NCBI RefSeq assembly: GCF_008806375.1
Contig: NZ_WAAT01000050.1
Span: 124,001-188,000 of the forward strand
Direction: 5' to 3'
Length of the DNA stretch: 64,000 nt
DNA from: Pseudotamlana haliotis
GTDB taxonomy: Bacteria; Bacteroidota; Bacteroidia; Flavobacteriales; Flavobacteriaceae
This document shows, one piece after another, positions 62,034 through 64,000 of the stretch (positions are counted from its first letter, which is position 1; each line of letters opens with the position of its first letter). Under the pieces are notes generated by a model that ran no database searches, was not told the DNA's origin, and saw nothing but the letters and a program-made list of their open reading frames with translations. The translations under genes were made by a program, and so were the position numbers.

Positions 62034-63463
62034 TGGAAGAGCCATACAGAATTAAAATTAGTGGAGGTGTTTTGTCTCCAGGAGAGTTAAAATATATTTG
62101 TGAAGCGGCAGAAGGCTTAGGTTTAGATGCTATTTCATTCGGTTCTCGTCAAGATATTATTTTCCCAGAACAGATTGATGAATCTAAGTTTGATCAGTTT
62201 AATAAAATTCAATTTATTAAGCCTAAGCGCGATGGGATTGAAAATGTCGCTTCATCTTACGTTTCTGCTGAGATTTTACCAAGTACCTCATGGTTAACAA
62301 GTGATCGCTATTTATATATATTAGAACAGTTCAAGCATAAATTGAAATTAAGGGTAAATATTACCGATCCTAAACAAAGGTTAGTGCCTTTATTTACTGG
62401 AAATGTCAATTTTATTGCTTCAGAACACGAAGATTATTGGTACTTATATGTACGACTTCCAGGTTGGAAAAAAACACTCATGTATCCTGCGCTTATTTAT
62501 AGCTGGGATATGGATAAGATAGAAATTGCCATAGAAAATATCCTTCAGGAGGAACCAGAAACTATCGAAACGGTTTTTGACTTGGTGAGTGATGCTGTAG
62601 ATACCAATAACAGAACGGTTGATAAAGCTTTAGAAGTGCCGTTTTATCCGTTTCCTTACTATGAGGGCATGAATAGAATTGGACCAGATCGTTACTGGTT
62701 AGGCTTGTATTGGAGAAATAATCGTTACGATTTGAAGTTCTTGAAAGCCATGTGTGATCTGTGTTCAGAAAATAAAATCGGTAAAATATCGATTACCCCT
62801 TGGAAATCATTTATTGTTAAAGGAATTCCTTTAAAATCGAAATTACAGTGGGAGAAATTCCTTGGTAAATACGGTATTAATGTCCGTCATTCTATGTTGG
62901 AGATGAACTGGCACCTGCCGGTAAATGATCCAGATGCTTTAAATCTAAAAAAGTATTTGGTAACCAACTTTGACCAAAATGATATCAGTACCTATGGTTT
63001 AACCTTCGGGATTACAAGTTATGAGAGTGATACTTATAATTTCACTTCTATAGTTATCGAGAAAAATAAGCAACCAGATATTAAAGGGGATTTCAAAATT
63101 AGAGATACTTACAATCTTTTATACGCTAAAAATTTCGACCCAAATACACAGCAATACATCATGCATGTTCAAGATGTTGATAAGGTGGAGTTACCAGGGT
63201 TGTTAATGGAATTGAGTCAGTTGTATTTTGAACAATTGGGTACAGAACGTGAAGAAGAAGAGGTTGAACTGGTTCAGAAAGAAAAATCAGAAGTTGAGGT
63301 GTATCAGTGTTCAGAATGTATGACCATTTACAATGAAGTTTATGGTGATGTGACTCAGGATATTGCACCAAATACACCTTTTGAAAGTTTAGAAGGTACT
63401 TACGCCTGTTCACTATGTGAAGCGCCTAAGAGTAGCTTTGAAAAGAAGGTTTTAGTACATTAA
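62033..63463 (+). CDS. Nitrite/sulfite-reductase-like protein with C-terminal rubredoxin
   Basis: 476 residues. The N-terminal two thirds keep the ferredoxin-like halves of sulfite/nitrite reductases (RIKISGGVLSPGELKYICEAAEGLGLDAISFGSRQDIIFP ... LRVNITDP), but the C-x5-C and C-x3-C siroheme/cluster motifs are absent. The C-terminal 50 residues are a rubredoxin: C426-x2-C429-x29-C459-x2-C462, exact spacing. It is translationally coupled to the nitrate reductase. It probably carries electrons to or from the reductase, using the SIR-like part as a docking scaffold (inference). Such a rubredoxin/SIR hybrid is little described. Confidence 0.82.
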   Translation: MEEPYRIKISGGVLSPGELKYICEAAEGLGLDAISFGSRQDIIFPEQIDESKFDQFNKIQFIKPKRDGIENVASSYVSAEILPSTSWLTSDRYLYILEQFKHKLKLRVNITDPKQRLVPLFTGNVNFIASEHEDYWYLYVRLPGWKKTLMYPALIYSWDMDKIEIAIENILQEEPETIETVFDLVSDAVDTNNRTVDKALEVPFYPFPYYEGMNRIGPDRYWLGLYWRNNRYDLKFLKAMCDLCSENKIGKISITPWKSFIVKGIPLKSKLQWEKFLGKYGINVRHSMLEMNWHLPVNDPDALNLKKYLVTNFDQNDISTYGLTFGITSYESDTYNFTSIVIEKNKQPDIKGDFKIRDTYNLLYAKNFDPNTQQYIMHVQDVDKVELPGLLMELSQLYFEQLGTEREEEEVELVQKEKSEVEVYQCSECMTIYNEVYGDVTQDIAPNTPFESLEGTYACSLCEAPKSSFEKKVLVH

Positions 63464-63790
63464 AAATCAAAGTTGATGGCTGCTAACAATTTGAGGTAAA
63501 GCTTTAAAATGTAGTGAATCTGTCATTTCTAGGTCACGAGAAATATAGAAAGTATAACCTAGAAAGAAAAAAATAAGAGGAAAATCTTAAATAAAATAAC
63601 CGAATACTTTTGCTCGAATGCGATGTCTCAAAAGTGCTGAATGTGTTTTAAATATGCTTGGGTTTGTATTTAAATAATTAACATTGGTGCTAGAGATATC
63701 GCATTACTTTTTAATGCTTGTTTGGCCTGAACATCGTAATCTTTCCCGTTTCAAATCCTTTGAACTAAAACAGAGATTTACTTTCGCCGC
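63464..63790. other. Gap before the EamA transporter with two inverted repeats
   Basis: No gene. TTTCTAGGT (63526-63534) pairs with ACCTAGAAA (63557-63565). AATGCGATGTCTC (63617-63629) and GAGATATCGCATT (63693-63705) match at 12 of 13. Neither has a T-run, so they do not look like terminators. The island motif is not present here. Confidence 0.5.
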
Positions 63791-64000
63791 ATGGAAACAA
63801 ATACAAAACAATTTTGGTACGGTGTGCTTATAGGTGTTCTAGGTGTGGTGCTTTTTTCATCAAAAGCAGTTATGGTCAAATTGGCTTATAATTACAATGT
63901 TGACCCTATTAGTATTTTATTGCTCCGTATGTTATTTGCTTTTCCTGTGTATGTGGTGATTGCTTTTATTTATAGCAAGAAAAAAACGGCTATACCTATA
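63791..64000 (+). CDS. EamA/DMT family transporter, N-terminal part (cut by window edge)
   Basis: 70 residues to the window end, METNTKQFWYGVLIGVLGVV then LFSSKAVMVKLAYNYNVDPI, then LLLRMLFAFPVYVVIAFIY. Two hydrophobic helices with the pattern LFSSKAVMVK...LLLRMLFAFPVY are typical of EamA drug/metabolite transporters. The open frame continues past 64000. Substrate cannot be told. Confidence 0.75.
   Translation, partial: METNTKQFWYGVLIGVLGVVLFSSKAVMVKLAYNYNVDPISILLLRMLFAFPVYVVIAFIYSKKKTAIPI

Overview
The window looks like chromosome from a marine member of the Flavobacteriaceae (phylum Bacteroidota). The evidence is low GC, A-rich leaders without Shine-Dalgarno sites, promoters of the TTG-N(17-23)-TAnnTTTG type, several TTG or GTG starts, and families typical of the phylum (DUF2911, DUF1599, DoxX-type BT_3928-like protein, dodecin, DUF4202, a DnaQ/GIY-YIG fusion). 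I cannot name the genus. No rRNA, tRNA, CRISPR array, prophage or intact insertion sequence was seen.

Layout. 1-1.7 kb: start of meaB (cut by the window edge), a KdgF-like cupin and a DUF2911 protein. 2.3-5.1 kb: a VWA protein and its AAA+ partner. 5.3-9.9 kb: a sugar cassette made of a HAD phosphatase fused to a GH100-like six-hairpin hydrolase, a GT4 sucrose/mannosylfructose-phosphate synthase and a PfkB fructokinase. 10-46 kb: mostly housekeeping genes (slyD, truA, an MsbA-like ABC exporter, cdaA, folP, tpiA, miaA, yggS, pcm, smpB, lpdA, split thrE, a DEAD helicase, pabB, tilS, adenine deaminase, yheT). They are separated by many small dispersed repeats. 43.6-47.6 kb: an old-yellow-enzyme / deacetylase / nitroreductase operon with a divergent AraC regulator and a broken small membrane gene. 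47.6-49.9 kb: a YdeP-type molybdoenzyme.

50-63.5 kb is the most interesting part, a complete nitrate/nitrite assimilation island. NirBD nitrite reductase is followed by DUF4202 and a PilJ-type (NarX-like) sensor kinase. Then come a NarL-like regulator, a NarK transporter with an extra soluble insert, a three-part fusion nitrate reductase (molybdopterin + FAD reductase + Bfd [2Fe-2S]), and a protein with nitrite/sulfite-reductase ferredoxin-like halves but no sirohaem cysteines, ending in a rubredoxin domain. Four transcription units in the island carry the same motif, GTA-N4-TACTTA, abutting the -7 box. The nitrate reductase gene also has a long, highly folded leader containing a terminator-like hairpin.

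How it works together (inference): NarK imports nitrate, the fusion enzyme reduces it to nitrite with electrons routed through its own FAD/[2Fe-2S] module and perhaps the rubredoxin protein, and NirBD makes ammonium. The two-component pair would sense nitrate or nitrite and probably acts at the shared motif. The other possibly new features are the synthase/phosphatase/hydrolase/kinase sugar cassette and several families of structured intergenic repeats.
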